A DNA stretch of 64,000 nt, from positions 2,686,791 to 2,750,790 of the forward strand of contig NZ_AP018178.1 of the NCBI RefSeq assembly GCF_002368195.1. The letters are read 5' to 3'. The stretch is from Calothrix sp. NIES-2100 (GTDB lineage: Bacteria; Cyanobacteriota; Cyanobacteriia; Cyanobacteriales; Nostocaceae). Made by a program: the position numbers and the translations under genes. The notes beneath the pieces are model-generated. The model saw nothing but the letters and a program-made list of their open reading frames with translations. It was not told the origin of the DNA and ran no database searches. Positions 33,618 through 42,874 of the stretch are shown piece after piece (positions within the stretch are counted from its first letter, which is position 1; each line of letters opens with the position of its first letter).

Positions 33618-33853
33618 AGTTTCATGCCTAGAATTAGTTGTGCAGGTTTTATAAATTATAGAAGATGGAACGTCAAAGGCTCTCGGTGGCAATGGGGGGT
33701 AATTTGGCGAGGTTTGAGGTGGGGGCGTTGGTGTTAACGGCAAATATTGCGCAATTTCCGTCATTAGAGCTAGCTTTGGCTAGGACAAAAGACAGAAATG
33801 CCCCCCTTGATTTGAGGTCAGATGAATTTCTTTCTAGCGTTTGATGTGTGCTT

Positions 33854-34063
33854 CTACCGTTGGGAATTGGCGTTGGAAATTAGCCCTAAAAGAGTCTGAA
33901 GATAGGGTATGGCATTGATGCGATCGCGCGATCGCATATTGGAGTCATGCTTGAGCTTACCAGACGGAAATAACCTCACGCCCTGAAAGCATGGGAGCGT
34001 CAAAACGCATACAATAGTTATAAGTTCTTTAACAAACAGAATAAAATTTGCAGCGTCAGACAT
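33854..34063 (-). CDS. Doubtful 69-residue protein
   Basis: The frame starts MSDAANFILFVKELITIVCV with AGGA 7 nt before the ATG, and has a hydrophobic N-terminal half. The second half covers a HIP1-like GCGATCGCGCGATCGC tract and looks like ordinary spacer. It would be divergent from sppA, whose promoter shares this stretch. May be a chance frame. Confidence 0.25.
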   Translation of the reverse strand: MSDAANFILFVKELITIVCVLTLPCFQGVRLFPSGKLKHDSNMRSRDRINAIPYLQTLLGLISNANSQR

Positions 34064-34159
34064 ATATTCCTAGATAAATAATGACTTTTGGCCGTTAGGG
34101 CTTAAGGTGTGAGAAATTAGCTATAAATCTCAAAAACATAAAACAAACTATTAACTAAA

Positions 34160-35995
34160 ATGCGTAATTTTCTGAAACAAACCTTTGCCAGCTTAGTTGG
34201 CAGTTTACTAGGACTGATTATTTTCACTGGAATCGGAACTACTGGACTATTATTGCTATTGTTTGCGGCTGCTAGTTCCAAAGATTCAGGGCCGGAAGTA
34301 AAAGATAAGTCTGTAGTAGTTTTTGACTTATCAATGAGCATCACCGATGGTGAACCGAATTCCGATCCCATATTTCAGAAGGCGCTATCAGGTGTAGAAG
34401 AAAACAGAATGGCTCTGCGCCAAGTTCTGGAAACTGTGGAAAAGGCGCGCCGCGATCCTAAAATTGTCGGTATCTACTTGGATGCAACACGCACCGATGC
34501 AACTAATAGCGCAGGCTATGCATCCTTGAAAGAAGTCCGCCAAGCACTAGAGAAGTTCCGGGAGTCGGGGAAAAAGATTGTCGCCTATGGTAAAGACTGG
34601 GGGGAAAAGGAATATTACCTCAGTTCCGTAGCAGATACCGTTGTACTTAACCCCCTGGGAATGATGGAAGTCAACGGTTTAAGTTCGCAACCGATGTTTC
34701 TCGCAGGTGCAATGCAGAAGTATGGTATTGGTGTTCAAGTCGTGCGCGTGGGCAAATTTAAGGGAGCAGTCGAACCATTTATTCTGACAAAATTGAGTCC
34801 AGAGAACCGCGAACAAACTCAGAAATTGTTAGACGATGTTTGGTCAGAGTGGCGGAATGCGGTGGGAGGAAGTCGGAAAATTGCCCCGCAAAAATTGCAG
34901 GCGATCGCAGATAATCAAGCATTATTGGAAGCACCAGAAGCTAAAACTAGGGGTTTGGTAGATCGAGTAGCTTATGTCGATGAAGTGGTTACCGATCTGA
35001 AAAAATTAACCGCTAGCGATAAAGATGATAAAACCTTCCGCCAAATTAGCCTGAGTGAATACGCCCAAGTTCCCGGAAAATCCGTCGGTTTAGAACGCAA
35101 ATCAAAAAATGAAATAGCTGTAGTGTATGCTGAAGGCGAGATTGTGGATGGTAAAGGTGGTGATGGCGAAATCGGAGGCGATCGCTTTGCGAAAATCTTC
35201 AACAAATTGCGACAAGATAAAGATGTCAAAGCTGTAATTTTGCGAGTTAACAGTCCTGGTGGTAGCGCTACAGCCGCCGAAGTTATGCAACGAGAAGTCA
35301 GACTTACTCGTCAGGTAAAACCAGTTGTTGTCTCAATGGGAGATGTCGCCGCCTCTGGTGGTTACTGGATTTCTAGCGACTCCAACCGCATTTTTGCTGA
35401 ACCCAATACCATTACAGGTTCTATTGGTGTATTTGGGTTACTCTTCAACGGACAAAAACTAGCCAACGATAACGGTATTACCTGGGATTCAGTGAAAACT
35501 GCCACCTATGCTGACTCTCAAACCGTTTCTCGCCCCAAATCACCCCAAGAGTTAGCAATTTACCAGCGCAGTGTTAACCGAATTTACAATATGTTTCTCA
35601 ATAAAGTTTCCCAAGGTCGGAAACTGCCAGAATCCAGAGTAGCAGAAATTGCCCAAGGCAGAGTTTGGTCAGGTACAGCCGCCAAAGCAATTGGTTTAGT
35701 AGATGAAATTGGCGGTTTGAACACTGCCATAGAATATGCTGCAAAACAAGCCAAGCTAGGAAAAGATTGGCAAGTCAAAGAATATCCCCAAAATAGCAGC
35801 TTTGAAGAACGCTTTTTTGGCAAAGCCACTCAAGAGGCGCAAAGTGCTTTAGGGATGAAAGCCGCAGAAATCAAACCATCCAATCCCCTCACGGCTGAAT
35901 TTCAAAAACTGCAAGAGGAATTAGCAACTCTGCAAAAGATGAACGATCCCCAAGGAGTTTACGCACGCTTACCCTTTAACTTAAAAATTGAGTAG
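34160..35995 (+). CDS. sppA: Signal peptide peptidase SppA (67K type)
   Basis: A 611-residue membrane protease of family S49 that degrades cleaved signal peptides. One membrane helix at about 17-38 (SLLGLIIFTGIGTTGLLLLL) follows the N-terminal Lys. The double-domain form is evident: the catalytic Lys in KIVAYGKDWGEKEYYLSS of the first half and the nucleophile Ser in MGDVAASGGYWISS of the second half; also VNSPGGSATAAEVMQREV and NTITGSIGVFG. The C-terminus ends with a coiled helix (FQKLQEELATLQKM). In cyanobacteria SppA enzymes take part in thylakoid protein turnover under light stress; that role is from the family. Single gene. Confidence 0.92.
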   Translation: MRNFLKQTFASLVGSLLGLIIFTGIGTTGLLLLLFAAASSKDSGPEVKDKSVVVFDLSMSITDGEPNSDPIFQKALSGVEENRMALRQVLETVEKARRDPKIVGIYLDATRTDATNSAGYASLKEVRQALEKFRESGKKIVAYGKDWGEKEYYLSSVADTVVLNPLGMMEVNGLSSQPMFLAGAMQKYGIGVQVVRVGKFKGAVEPFILTKLSPENREQTQKLLDDVWSEWRNAVGGSRKIAPQKLQAIADNQALLEAPEAKTRGLVDRVAYVDEVVTDLKKLTASDKDDKTFRQISLSEYAQVPGKSVGLERKSKNEIAVVYAEGEIVDGKGGDGEIGGDRFAKIFNKLRQDKDVKAVILRVNSPGGSATAAEVMQREVRLTRQVKPVVVSMGDVAASGGYWISSDSNRIFAEPNTITGSIGVFGLLFNGQKLANDNGITWDSVKTATYADSQTVSRPKSPQELAIYQRSVNRIYNMFLNKVSQGRKLPESRVAEIAQGRVWSGTAAKAIGLVDEIGGLNTAIEYAAKQAKLGKDWQVKEYPQNSSFEERFFGKATQEAQSALGMKAAEIKPSNPLTAEFQKLQEELATLQKMNDPQGVYARLPFNLKIE

Positions 35996-36385
35996 GTATA
36001 TCATGTCAATGGTCAATAGTCAAGAAATTCTAAACTCCGGACTGTTGTAGGGGTTCAGATCCCCGACTTCTTGAAGAAGTCGGGGATCTCGCCGGGTTTT
36101 CTTTATCCAGCAAAAACCCAGACTTTGTGGCAAATACTTTTTCCATGTCACTGATTTGCGATCGAGTCCAAAAAGGAAAAATACCGTCCCACAATGGTTA
36201 TTGTCAAGTCATTGTAATTTACCGAAAACTTGGGTTTAAAGCCCCGTGCTTGTAGCACGGCTTCGCATTCTTCGCGATCGCACTTGGAAAAAACTTTTTG
36301 GTTTACTGAGGGTATTAGATGTAGTTTTATACTCTTAATATGGGCATTCTATGAGAGTAAAGCGATCGCTTACCCTCAAAAAATT
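35996..36385. other. Repeat-bearing spacer
   Basis: Contains a 'GATCCCCGACTTC' palindrome (36057-36089) shortly after sppA and a CCCCGTGCTTGTAGCACGG hairpin near 36242. The longer frame running into the next gene through this stretch is not taken as coding. Confidence 0.45.
36057..36089. repeat. 'GATCCCCGACTTC' palindrome, copy 2
   Basis: AGATCCCCGACTTCTT with complement AAGAAGTCGGGGATCT, centre G/A. It lies 61 bp after the sppA stop and may serve as its transcript end. Confidence 0.8.
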
Positions 36386-37573
36386 ATGGAGTGGAAAAAT
36401 TGGTTCAATGTTCTCTTCACCGAACGGAATCGTTTACCTACTTATTCGGGAATATACGCGATCGTGGATGTTAATAATCGCGTGTGGTATGTAGGTCAAG
36501 CTATAAATTTGCGGAATCGCTGGACAGGCAAAACTCACCACAGGTATCCGCAATTGATTCGTTCAAATCGCAAATTATGTCACAGAATTTATTATCAGCC
36601 AGTTCCCATAGATTCTTTAGATCAACAGGAAAAGCATTATATAAATTTGTTTCAGCCTGAACTTAATGGTTGTAAAGTTAAAAGTTATTTACCAAAGCAG
36701 CCAAAACTCGAAAGCGAAATTAAGAGATTGTTGAAGGTCTTAAATAAATCAACAATGCTGTTTCCTTTAATTCGCTCTTTAGTTGCTGGTGAATATGAAG
36801 ACGAAAGCGGAACAATGTGTTTACTCATTATAATTTACAGCAATGACTATCAAATAATCAGTAATTCTATAAATAAAAGGTATGCTCCTGAAGTCAGAAA
36901 AGCTTGGATTGAGAACAAGAATTATTGTGGTAGGAATGAAGAAAAATATAACCACAAGTACATATCAACTTACTATTTTAACGGTTATAAAATTGAGTTT
37001 TTAGAAGGTTGGGAAATATTAAATTTTTTGGAAACCCCCAGTAATTATGACCGTTATGTAGGTGTTGCCGATATATTTGGTGTCCAAGTAAAAACATTAA
37101 AAAATTTAAGTGTTGTTGATGAATTAAATTTAGAAGAAGAATGGAGTTTTACAGATAGTAGTGGGAAGATATCTTTAAGAGATAATGCTTATCTTAAATA
37201 TCGCCAGCATCTCCTGAAACCAATAACTACTTTAATACATGATCCAACTAACGAAAACAAAGTATACCAACCTGAAATTTTCAACAATATACCAACTGAA
37301 AATAAATCCACATTATTGAATTCTAAATCAGAAACTACTCAGTTATCTCCAATAATCTCTCAGCTTCAAGTTGGGGATAGATTAATGTTTATGCTCAAAG
37401 AACCTTTTACAACTCACTATATTGGTTTCAGATGGACTGATATTGACTGTGCAAAAGCTACGGTTAAGCAAATTAAAAATACTGAAATACAATTCAAACT
37501 TGATTCTGGATTTTCAGTAACTTTGTCATTGAAGGAGTTAGAAGAAATCACTATACATCCTCTAAAAGAATGA
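36386..37573 (+). CDS. GIY-YIG nuclease-domain protein
   Basis: A 395-residue protein. Residues about 20-100 hold a GIY-YIG domain: YSGIYAIVDVNNRVWYVGQA, then the NLRNRW arginine helix and a catalytic-type glutamate in QQEKHYINLFQPELNGC. The rest (about 130-395) has no recognised domain; it is rich in Asn, Lys and Tyr and ends in a small beta part (SGFSVTLSLKELEEI). Such proteins in cyanobacteria are unlike UvrC and may be DNA endonucleases of phage or mobile origin. The ATG at 36386 (MEWKNWFNVLFTER) is preferred to the frame's far upstream start in repeat DNA. AT-richer than neighbours; isolated gene. Target unknown. Confidence 0.7.
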   Translation: MEWKNWFNVLFTERNRLPTYSGIYAIVDVNNRVWYVGQAINLRNRWTGKTHHRYPQLIRSNRKLCHRIYYQPVPIDSLDQQEKHYINLFQPELNGCKVKSYLPKQPKLESEIKRLLKVLNKSTMLFPLIRSLVAGEYEDESGTMCLLIIIYSNDYQIISNSINKRYAPEVRKAWIENKNYCGRNEEKYNHKYISTYYFNGYKIEFLEGWEILNFLETPSNYDRYVGVADIFGVQVKTLKNLSVVDELNLEEEWSFTDSSGKISLRDNAYLKYRQHLLKPITTLIHDPTNENKVYQPEIFNNIPTENKSTLLNSKSETTQLSPIISQLQVGDRLMFMLKEPFTTHYIGFRWTDIDCAKATVKQIKNTEIQFKLDSGFSVTLSLKELEEITIHPLKE

Positions 37574-38056
37574 AAATTAGCCCAAAACACAATTGGGGGC
37601 AAAATTTCTCTGCGTGACACAGAAACACACTTCCTGGTAGGGATAGAAAGCCTCAGAGATTCGTAAACAGATAGCAATCAACAATTACTGGATGGTTGCT
37701 CCCGGTAGGTTTAAGGGTTTTGACCCTTATAAAACAAAGCCTCGAACAAATTGAGCAGGTTCAGTTAAGGATAGAACCCCTAAATTTTATTGAAATTTAA
37801 AGTATCGGTTATAACTAGATTGTACTGAAAATTGAATTGGCGATCGCACTTCTGGAAAAAACTTTGTGATCTACTGACTGTTAGATATTGATAATGCCTA
37901 CCTCATTAAATAAATGGTGCGTTAGGACTTGAGTCCATAACACACCCTACCAAATAAAAACCGGAGAAGTCTTGATAATTCACATTCGGTCAAAAATTAA
38001 TAGTCAAGAAATAGACTGTGGACTATTGACTTTTGACTATGGACTAATAGGAAAGA
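37574..38056. other. Intergenic region, repeats only
   Basis: About 480 bp with short repeats (GGGTTTTGACCC near 37709, TGACTTTTGACTATGGAC near 38026) and no credible coding frame. Confidence 0.4.
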
Positions 38057-38680
38057 TTAGTCAATGAGTTGGGGAGTGGGAATTTGTCTATCGATATCTG
38101 CTTGAGATAACGTGGGAAGTAACCAAGTGCTTTCACCAGTCTTGAATACTTTGGCAGGTTGAACATTCAATTCAATCGCACCAGTTGCAAAATTAGTTCT
38201 AGCAATCGACTGTGTACCATCAACAAACTTAACAGCAATTGGTTCAGTTAGTTCTTGTGCTTGAGTACCAGGAGTGAGAACTACCTGACTACCTGCGGGT
38301 AAGTAGATACCATCGCAATCCCAATCATCATCGGTGATTTGTCCTGCTGCTAAGAAAAAGAGTTGGGTGGGATATTTTTTCGGTTTATTAGCATAGACAG
38401 CCAATGTTCTTCCCGTTTCATTGCGGCACTGCGCCCGCTTCCTAGCTGTTTCCATAGTATACTTTTGAGACTGCAACTGTGCCAATCGTTGCTGAAGTTG
38501 CTCAGGTGTATAGCCTGCTTGTTCAGGTGCATTTTGCACAGTTAGAAGTTGATTAAATTCCTGAGTTACCTCTGCATAGTCAGCGCCTTTGGTAAAATCC
38601 TTACCCGCCCAAGAAGGTTGAGCAATCATCATGTTTAAAATCAACACAAGAGCAACAAGAATAACTTTGAAAAACTGCAT
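38057..38680 (-). CDS. Secreted hypothetical protein, 207 residues
   Basis: The N-terminus is a signal peptide (MQFFKVILVALVLILNMMIA, cut after PSWA near residue 25). The mature protein is soluble: a helical part (YTPEQLQQRLAQLQSQKYTM, about 56-75), a pair of cysteines (AQCRNETGR and DDDWDCDG region), and a C-terminal beta part ending QADIDRQIPTPQLID. No family recognised. It is the last gene of an apparent reverse-strand operon: CadD-like transporter, 106-residue secreted protein (13 bp spacing), then this gene (52 bp spacing). Its signal peptide resembles that of its neighbour (both end PSWA), suggesting joint export. Confidence 0.65.
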   Translation of the reverse strand: MQFFKVILVALVLILNMMIAQPSWAGKDFTKGADYAEVTQEFNQLLTVQNAPEQAGYTPEQLQQRLAQLQSQKYTMETARKRAQCRNETGRTLAVYANKPKKYPTQLFFLAAGQITDDDWDCDGIYLPAGSQVVLTPGTQAQELTEPIAVKFVDGTQSIARTNFATGAIELNVQPAKVFKTGESTWLLPTLSQADIDRQIPTPQLID

Positions 38681-38732
38681 ACTTTTCTCCTTTATTTGCG
38701 ATTAGACTTGCTTCTAAATAAATATCAGATTT

Positions 38733-39053
38733 TCATCGTAAAAGATATGACTCTTTCAATTGGGGAAAATTCTCCAGTCTGTCTCGACTCACCCAGCGAT
38801 TGACAAATTCGTTGTCGTGTAATGAAACTTTAATTTGTACTTGCTTATTGCCTAATTTGATGATTTCGGCGGGAATTCTTTGGACATTGGTAGAGTCTGC
38901 GCGGGCTTTGTAAAGCCAAATTACTTTTTGACCAACTTGAAAATAGTCTGAATTACTCATTAAAGAAGAGGAGCTTTCTGCCCAAGAAGGGCAAGCAACT
39001 ACTAAGTTGATTAAAAGTACTAACACAATTAGATAAATGGGTAAATTTTTCAT
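38733..39053 (-). CDS. Secreted or lipoprotein-like small protein, 106 residues
   Basis: Signal sequence MKNLPIYLIVLVLLINLVVA followed by CPSWAES. LVVAC fits a lipobox, so it could be lipid-anchored at the Cys, or cut at PSWA as in its downstream neighbour. The mature part reads DYFQVGQKVIWLYKARADS and IPAEIIKLGNKQVQIKVSLH, with a later WVSRDRLE; this looks like a small SH3- or Tudor-type beta barrel, a call from pattern only. Middle gene of the operon with the CadD-like transporter. Confidence 0.6.
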   Translation of the reverse strand: MKNLPIYLIVLVLLINLVVACPSWAESSSSLMSNSDYFQVGQKVIWLYKARADSTNVQRIPAEIIKLGNKQVQIKVSLHDNEFVNRWVSRDRLENFPQLKESYLLR

Positions 39054-39066
39054 ATTTATTTAACTA

Positions 39067-39771
39067 TTACAAACTTTCAGTTTTGAATTTGGAATATTGA
39101 ATTGTTTTGATCAGTCCTACTAAAAACAGACAGCTAGCTGCTAGGAAAATAGGAGTTAAAGAGGCGCTGTCTAAGATAATAAACACACCTAAGCCTATCA
39201 ACACAAAGGGAACAAGATGATTGCCATAACGGGTGAGTAAATTAGCGATCGTAACTTGGCAAGTCAGCTTGTATGTCACGTAGCACCAAACCCCAACCAG
39301 TACCAGAAAAACTGCAACGATCACCAGCAAACTAGAAAGTGCAGTATGCGCAAATAATGGCATATAAATCCCGACATTATCACTGCCATTGGCGATAGTA
39401 ATCGCCGCCACACTATAAGCCTGGGGAGATAAAAAATTAGCTAAGGCAGAAGAATGTGAAAAATCGGTTTCTAATTCGGTATCTGATTCAGAATCGCTTT
39501 CTGAATTCAGCAACCGATTTAACCCAATAGTAATAGGCACTAAACCCAGAAGTCCAATCCAACTAGATGGTAATACCAAGCCGCCTAAAAAACCCACTAA
39601 GCTAGCAATCACCAGAGTACAGAAACCCAAATATTGACCAATTACAATATGTTGATGACGAAAAGTTTTATTAACCTGAGAGAACAATAGAGTGAGGATA
39701 ACTAAATCATCCAAGTTTGTGGCTGTAAAAGCTGTAATGCCAGTGGCAATAGTAGTGAAGAGTTCGTTCAT
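39067..39771 (-). CDS. CadD-family transporter (cadmium resistance type)
   Basis: A 234-residue membrane protein with about six helices. The N-terminal TGITAFTATNLDDLVILTLL with the Asn-Leu-Asp-Asp motif in the first helix, FLGGLVLPSSWIGLLGLVPI, and the later ANGSDNVGIYMPLFAH repeat of the Asn-Asp pattern are typical of CadD and related LysE-superfamily exporters. A Ser/Asp/Glu-rich loop (SESDSESDTELETDFS, about 90-107) faces one side. The family confers Cd resistance or exports small cations; the real substrate is not known. First gene of a three-gene reverse-strand operon with two secreted proteins. Confidence 0.8.
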   Translation of the reverse strand: MNELFTTIATGITAFTATNLDDLVILTLLFSQVNKTFRHQHIVIGQYLGFCTLVIASLVGFLGGLVLPSSWIGLLGLVPITIGLNRLLNSESDSESDTELETDFSHSSALANFLSPQAYSVAAITIANGSDNVGIYMPLFAHTALSSLLVIVAVFLVLVGVWCYVTYKLTCQVTIANLLTRYGNHLVPFVLIGLGVFIILDSASLTPIFLAASCLFLVGLIKTIQYSKFKTESL

Positions 39772-40203
39772 TTCTATCTATCCTCAATCTAATCGCTGTT
39801 GCTATCTAAGTAACGCTGGTTGATGTCTGCAAATACTGAAGAGTTGCTATGTGGTTATGAGTGATATCAAGTCCGCTTAATAACTTACGATATGTCATTG
39901 CGAGTGGAACGGAGTGAAAAGAAGCAATCGCTGCGGACTCTGCACTTCACTCCGCTATCGCTGCGTTCGTAATGACAAGTAATTTGCTGAACATGATATG
40001 AAGGTATTACATTTCTAATTTAATGGGTAAGTTTTGTCCGCTGTTTGTAAACTAGCAGACTGAACGCAAATATTGTTTTTGATCAAAAGACAGTTATTAC
40101 TAAGATTCAGAGAGTATTGAGCCTAACCAACAAATGCATCGAGTAAAGTAATATTCAGGCTCTAATGCGATCGCCATCATCAAAAAAGTACTGAGCTTCA
40201 CCC
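39772..40203. other. Spacer with a REP-like repeat
   Basis: About 430 bp without a gene; the repeat at 39893-39981 is the only structure seen. Confidence 0.4.
39893..39981. repeat. REP-like element 'TGTCATTGCGAG'
   Basis: Begins TGTCATTGCGAGTGGAACGG, contains AAGAAGCAATCGC and ends GCGTTCGTAATGACA, so its outer ends TGTCATT/AATGACA are inverted. This is the look of the common extragenic palindromes of many bacteria. Confidence 0.6.
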
Positions 40204-40875
40204 TTAGTGCAGGTTCAGCTTCTCAACAACTTTGTTATTATCCCCAACTGGTTGATCAACCATAAACGCTTTATTACTGGAACTTTCTTTGGTAAATTTG
40301 CTGTTAGTTTGTATATGCAAACCTGGTAAGAAGCTGACTTTAACCTCTTTAATTTGTTTAGATTCAGGTACTAAATTGACTTTTAGCTGATTAAGAACTT
40401 GTTGCTGCTCTTTGATAATTTGAGTCAGTTCGTTTAGCTGTTGAGTATGTAATTCATCAAATTTTTGATGCAGCAGTTCAATATTTTGTCCGGCTCTGAG
40501 ATTCACTTGGTGATCCATTTCAGCATTTCTGCGATCGGTATCAGACTGGCGATTCTGACTCATCAAAACAATCGGAGCAGTGTAAGCTGAAGCAAATGAA
40601 AACACTAAGTTGAGCATAATGAATGGTGACTCATCCCAGTGGGGAACCCCAGGCATTAAGTTCATCCCAACCCATCCCGCGAGAACGGTACTTTGGCAAA
40701 TGAGAAACTTCCAAGAACCAACATGAGAAGCTAATTTATCAGCAAGGCGTTGTCCGCGAGTCCAGTTTTCTTCTGTGGAGTTGTTTTGATTTCCCTGCAT
40801 CTCTATAATAGAAGAGTGTTTAACTTGTTTGGCATCAACGCTGTTTGATAATGTTTTTTTGATGTTATTCATCAT
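40204..40875 (-). CDS. DUF1003 membrane protein
   Basis: A 223-residue protein with the DUF1003 core: TRGQRLADKLASHVGSWKFL, then two membrane helices (ICQSTVLAGWVGMNLM and FIMLNLVFSFASAYTAPIVL) separated by PHWDESPF, and the conserved SQNRQSDTDRRNAEMDHQVN after the second helix. A coiled coil (ELLHQKFDELHTQQLNEL) and a polar tail follow. Function of the family is unknown; the polar end is probably cytoplasmic. I choose the ATG at 40875, closely behind an AGG, rather than the frame's first ATG at 40950. Single gene. Confidence 0.8.
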   Translation of the reverse strand: MMNNIKKTLSNSVDAKQVKHSSIIEMQGNQNNSTEENWTRGQRLADKLASHVGSWKFLICQSTVLAGWVGMNLMPGVPHWDESPFIMLNLVFSFASAYTAPIVLMSQNRQSDTDRRNAEMDHQVNLRAGQNIELLHQKFDELHTQQLNELTQIIKEQQQVLNQLKVNLVPESKQIKEVKVSFLPGLHIQTNSKFTKESSSNKAFMVDQPVGDNNKVVEKLNLH

Positions 40876-41302
40876 GCACCTGTTTGGTTCGTTGCAGTTC
40901 GTGTTTAACCTGATGACTTTTAATGTACGCTGACCAAACGATAAGAGCAAATACTCTTTGTTTTTAAAACGATAGATAAAAGTTATGCTTAATGGTCATT
41001 TGTCATTTGTCATTCTTACAAAGTTCTGATCGGAGGAAACCTCCGCTCAGACTTTGCGCTTTGTCATTTGTCAATGGTCATATAATGTCCGGGTAATTAT
41101 TTATTATTCCCATAACCATTGCACCCCACGCTTTAATCCCCTCCTCGCAAGCGAGGAGGGGAATCAGAAATTTTTTCATGTCTTCTGGTGTAAGCAGTTC
41201 ATGACGGCTACTTAATCAGGCGGACATGATATCAATGATCATTTGTCATTAGTCATTGGTTATTAGTCATTTGACTTTGGACTATTGACTATTGACTATT
41301 GA
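40876..41302. other. Repeat-rich spacer
   Basis: Holds TCATTTGTCATTTGTCAT tracts (40998, 41055), a perfect TCCCCTCCTCGC/GCGAGGAGGGGA hairpin (41137-41162) and TATTGACTATTGACTATTGA near 41282. No gene. Confidence 0.5.
41137..41162. repeat. Perfect GC-rich palindrome
   Basis: TCCCCTCCTCGC, centre AA, GCGAGGAGGGGA. It lies between the 3' end of the WcaF-like gene and the start region of the DUF1003 gene and lacks an adjacent T-run. Confidence 0.6.
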
Positions 41303-41866
41303 CTATTCTGATAATCTGGGATATTGGGGACGACAGGGACTACCTAGACAAACTTGCCCTGATGGCATATTACTAAAAACACTACTACGAGCGCCAATCA
41401 CAGCATTTGCCCCAATTTCTACTCCTGGCGCAACAAAACAATCCGCCGCCACCCATACCCCATTACCAATGGTAATACTAGCTGTTTTCAAACCAAAAGC
41501 CGGGTCATGAATATCATGGCTACCAGTACAGAGATAAGATTTATGGGAAATTACGCAGTGTTCCCCAATGTGAATTTCATCCAGACTATATAAAACTACA
41601 TCATCACCAATCCAGCTGTAGTCACCAATAGAAATTTTCCAGGGATAGGTAAAACGCGCAGTCGGTCGGATAAATACGCTTTTGCCAATCCGCGCCCCAA
41701 ACAGCCGCAGCAATGTACAACGGAGGCTATTTAACGGTTGGGGAGTCAGGGGAAAAGCGATCGCCTGCACAAACCACCATAGCAAAATATACCAACTCGG
41801 ACGACCCCGGTCAAACCAGGATTGGTCATACTTGCGTAAATCTACAAAGGGTTTGTCATTTGTCAT
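41303..41866 (-). CDS. WcaF-like hexapeptide acetyltransferase
   Basis: A 187-residue left-handed beta-helix enzyme of the family of colanic acid acetyltransferases (WcaF). The N-terminus MTNDKPFVDLRKYDQSWFDR and RGRPSWYILLWWFVQAIAFP are typical of this group. Hexapeptide coils run from FGARIGKSVFIRPTARFTYP through SIGDYSWIGDDVVLYS, HIGEHCVISHKSYLCTGSHD to SITIGNGVWVAADCFVAPGV, with the catalytic-type His in TGSHDIHDP. It would transfer acetyl from acetyl-CoA to a sugar of a cell-surface polysaccharide. It lies 69 bp after a GT2 gene in the same direction, so the two are probably cotranscribed with the glycosyltransferases upstream. Confidence 0.85.
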   Translation of the reverse strand: MTNDKPFVDLRKYDQSWFDRGRPSWYILLWWFVQAIAFPLTPQPLNSLRCTLLRLFGARIGKSVFIRPTARFTYPWKISIGDYSWIGDDVVLYSLDEIHIGEHCVISHKSYLCTGSHDIHDPAFGLKTASITIGNGVWVAADCFVAPGVEIGANAVIGARSSVFSNMPSGQVCLGSPCRPQYPRLSE

Positions 41867-41935
41867 TTGTCAATAGTCAATAGTCAATAGTCAGTTGTCC
41901 CCCTTCCCTCATCCCTAGCCCTTAGCCCTAATCTT

Positions 41936-42874
41936 TTAAGTAGCAGTTTGCTCAATTTCTGGGGTTAAAGATGATGGTAAAGACTGAGATTTTTCAGTAT
42001 TTAATGTCCCGCCACAATCGCGTAATTCGTAGAGTTTGACTCCTATTTGATATTCATATTGACTTAATAGTCGTCCATAAATATATCCAGCTTTGCCATC
42101 TAAAAAACCACGCTGAATAATATAGAATAAAATAAACCGTAACAAAGGTTTAAATGGTAGACGTACCCATACTTTTTTTAAAAAGCGTTTGCGTTGTACG
42201 GCATCACCTAATAGATTTGCACCAATGGTTCCACCCTCATCTCGATTGGTTAGGAGATTGTAATAAACACGAGCTTCCCAATTAGAATAACGATTATGTC
42301 TTTCTAGCCAGTGGTAAAGGTCGCGGAAATCTTCATGAAGCATATCGTTTTTCAGATAACCGACTTTTCCCTGCAAAATCACATGTTCGTGAACTTCATT
42401 ATCGCCAGTGTTGGGAATATCTTCTGTATGGAGATTTTCGTAGCGACCTTTTTGATGCTTAAATAACCGCAAATTCCAATCAGGATATTTACCACCGTGA
42501 CGAATCCATTTGCCTAAGAAAAATACACGGCGGTTGAGATAATAACCAGTATATTCATCATTATTTATTACTTGAGAAATCTCTGACCATAATTCAGGGG
42601 TAATTCGTTCATCGCCATCGACAATTAACACCCATTCATTCCGGAAAGGTAGATTTTCTAAAGACCAATTTTTCTTTTTTGGCCAGCTACCATTAAATTT
42701 GAATTGCACAATATTAGCACCGAAACTTTCAGCAATGGCGATGCTATTATCAGTACTTTGAGAATCAACTAAAAACACTTCATCAGCCATCTGAAGGCTA
42801 GTCAGACAAGCGGGTAAATTTGCTTCTTCGTTTTTGGCGGGAATTAATACAGAAACTGGGATTTTAGATGGCAT
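41936..42874 (-). CDS. Family 2 glycosyltransferase (A)
   Basis: A 312-residue GT-A enzyme. N-terminal core: VSVLIPAKNEEANLPACLTS, ADEVFLVDSQSTDNSIAIAE, and the DxD-type IVDGDERITPEL. The C-terminal half has GGKYPDWNLRLFKHQKGRYE and HEDFRDLYHWLERHNRYSNW, as in WaaE/KdtX-like transferases that add a sugar to lipopolysaccharide cores or polysaccharide units. A hydrophobic stretch (PFKPLLRFILFYIIQRGFLD) near 240 probably lies on the membrane. It is upstream of the WcaF-like gene on the same strand and 450 bp downstream of the second GT2 gene. Acceptor unknown. Confidence 0.85.
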   Translation of the reverse strand: MPSKIPVSVLIPAKNEEANLPACLTSLQMADEVFLVDSQSTDNSIAIAESFGANIVQFKFNGSWPKKKNWSLENLPFRNEWVLIVDGDERITPELWSEISQVINNDEYTGYYLNRRVFFLGKWIRHGGKYPDWNLRLFKHQKGRYENLHTEDIPNTGDNEVHEHVILQGKVGYLKNDMLHEDFRDLYHWLERHNRYSNWEARVYYNLLTNRDEGGTIGANLLGDAVQRKRFLKKVWVRLPFKPLLRFILFYIIQRGFLDGKAGYIYGRLLSQYEYQIGVKLYELRDCGGTLNTEKSQSLPSSLTPEIEQTAT

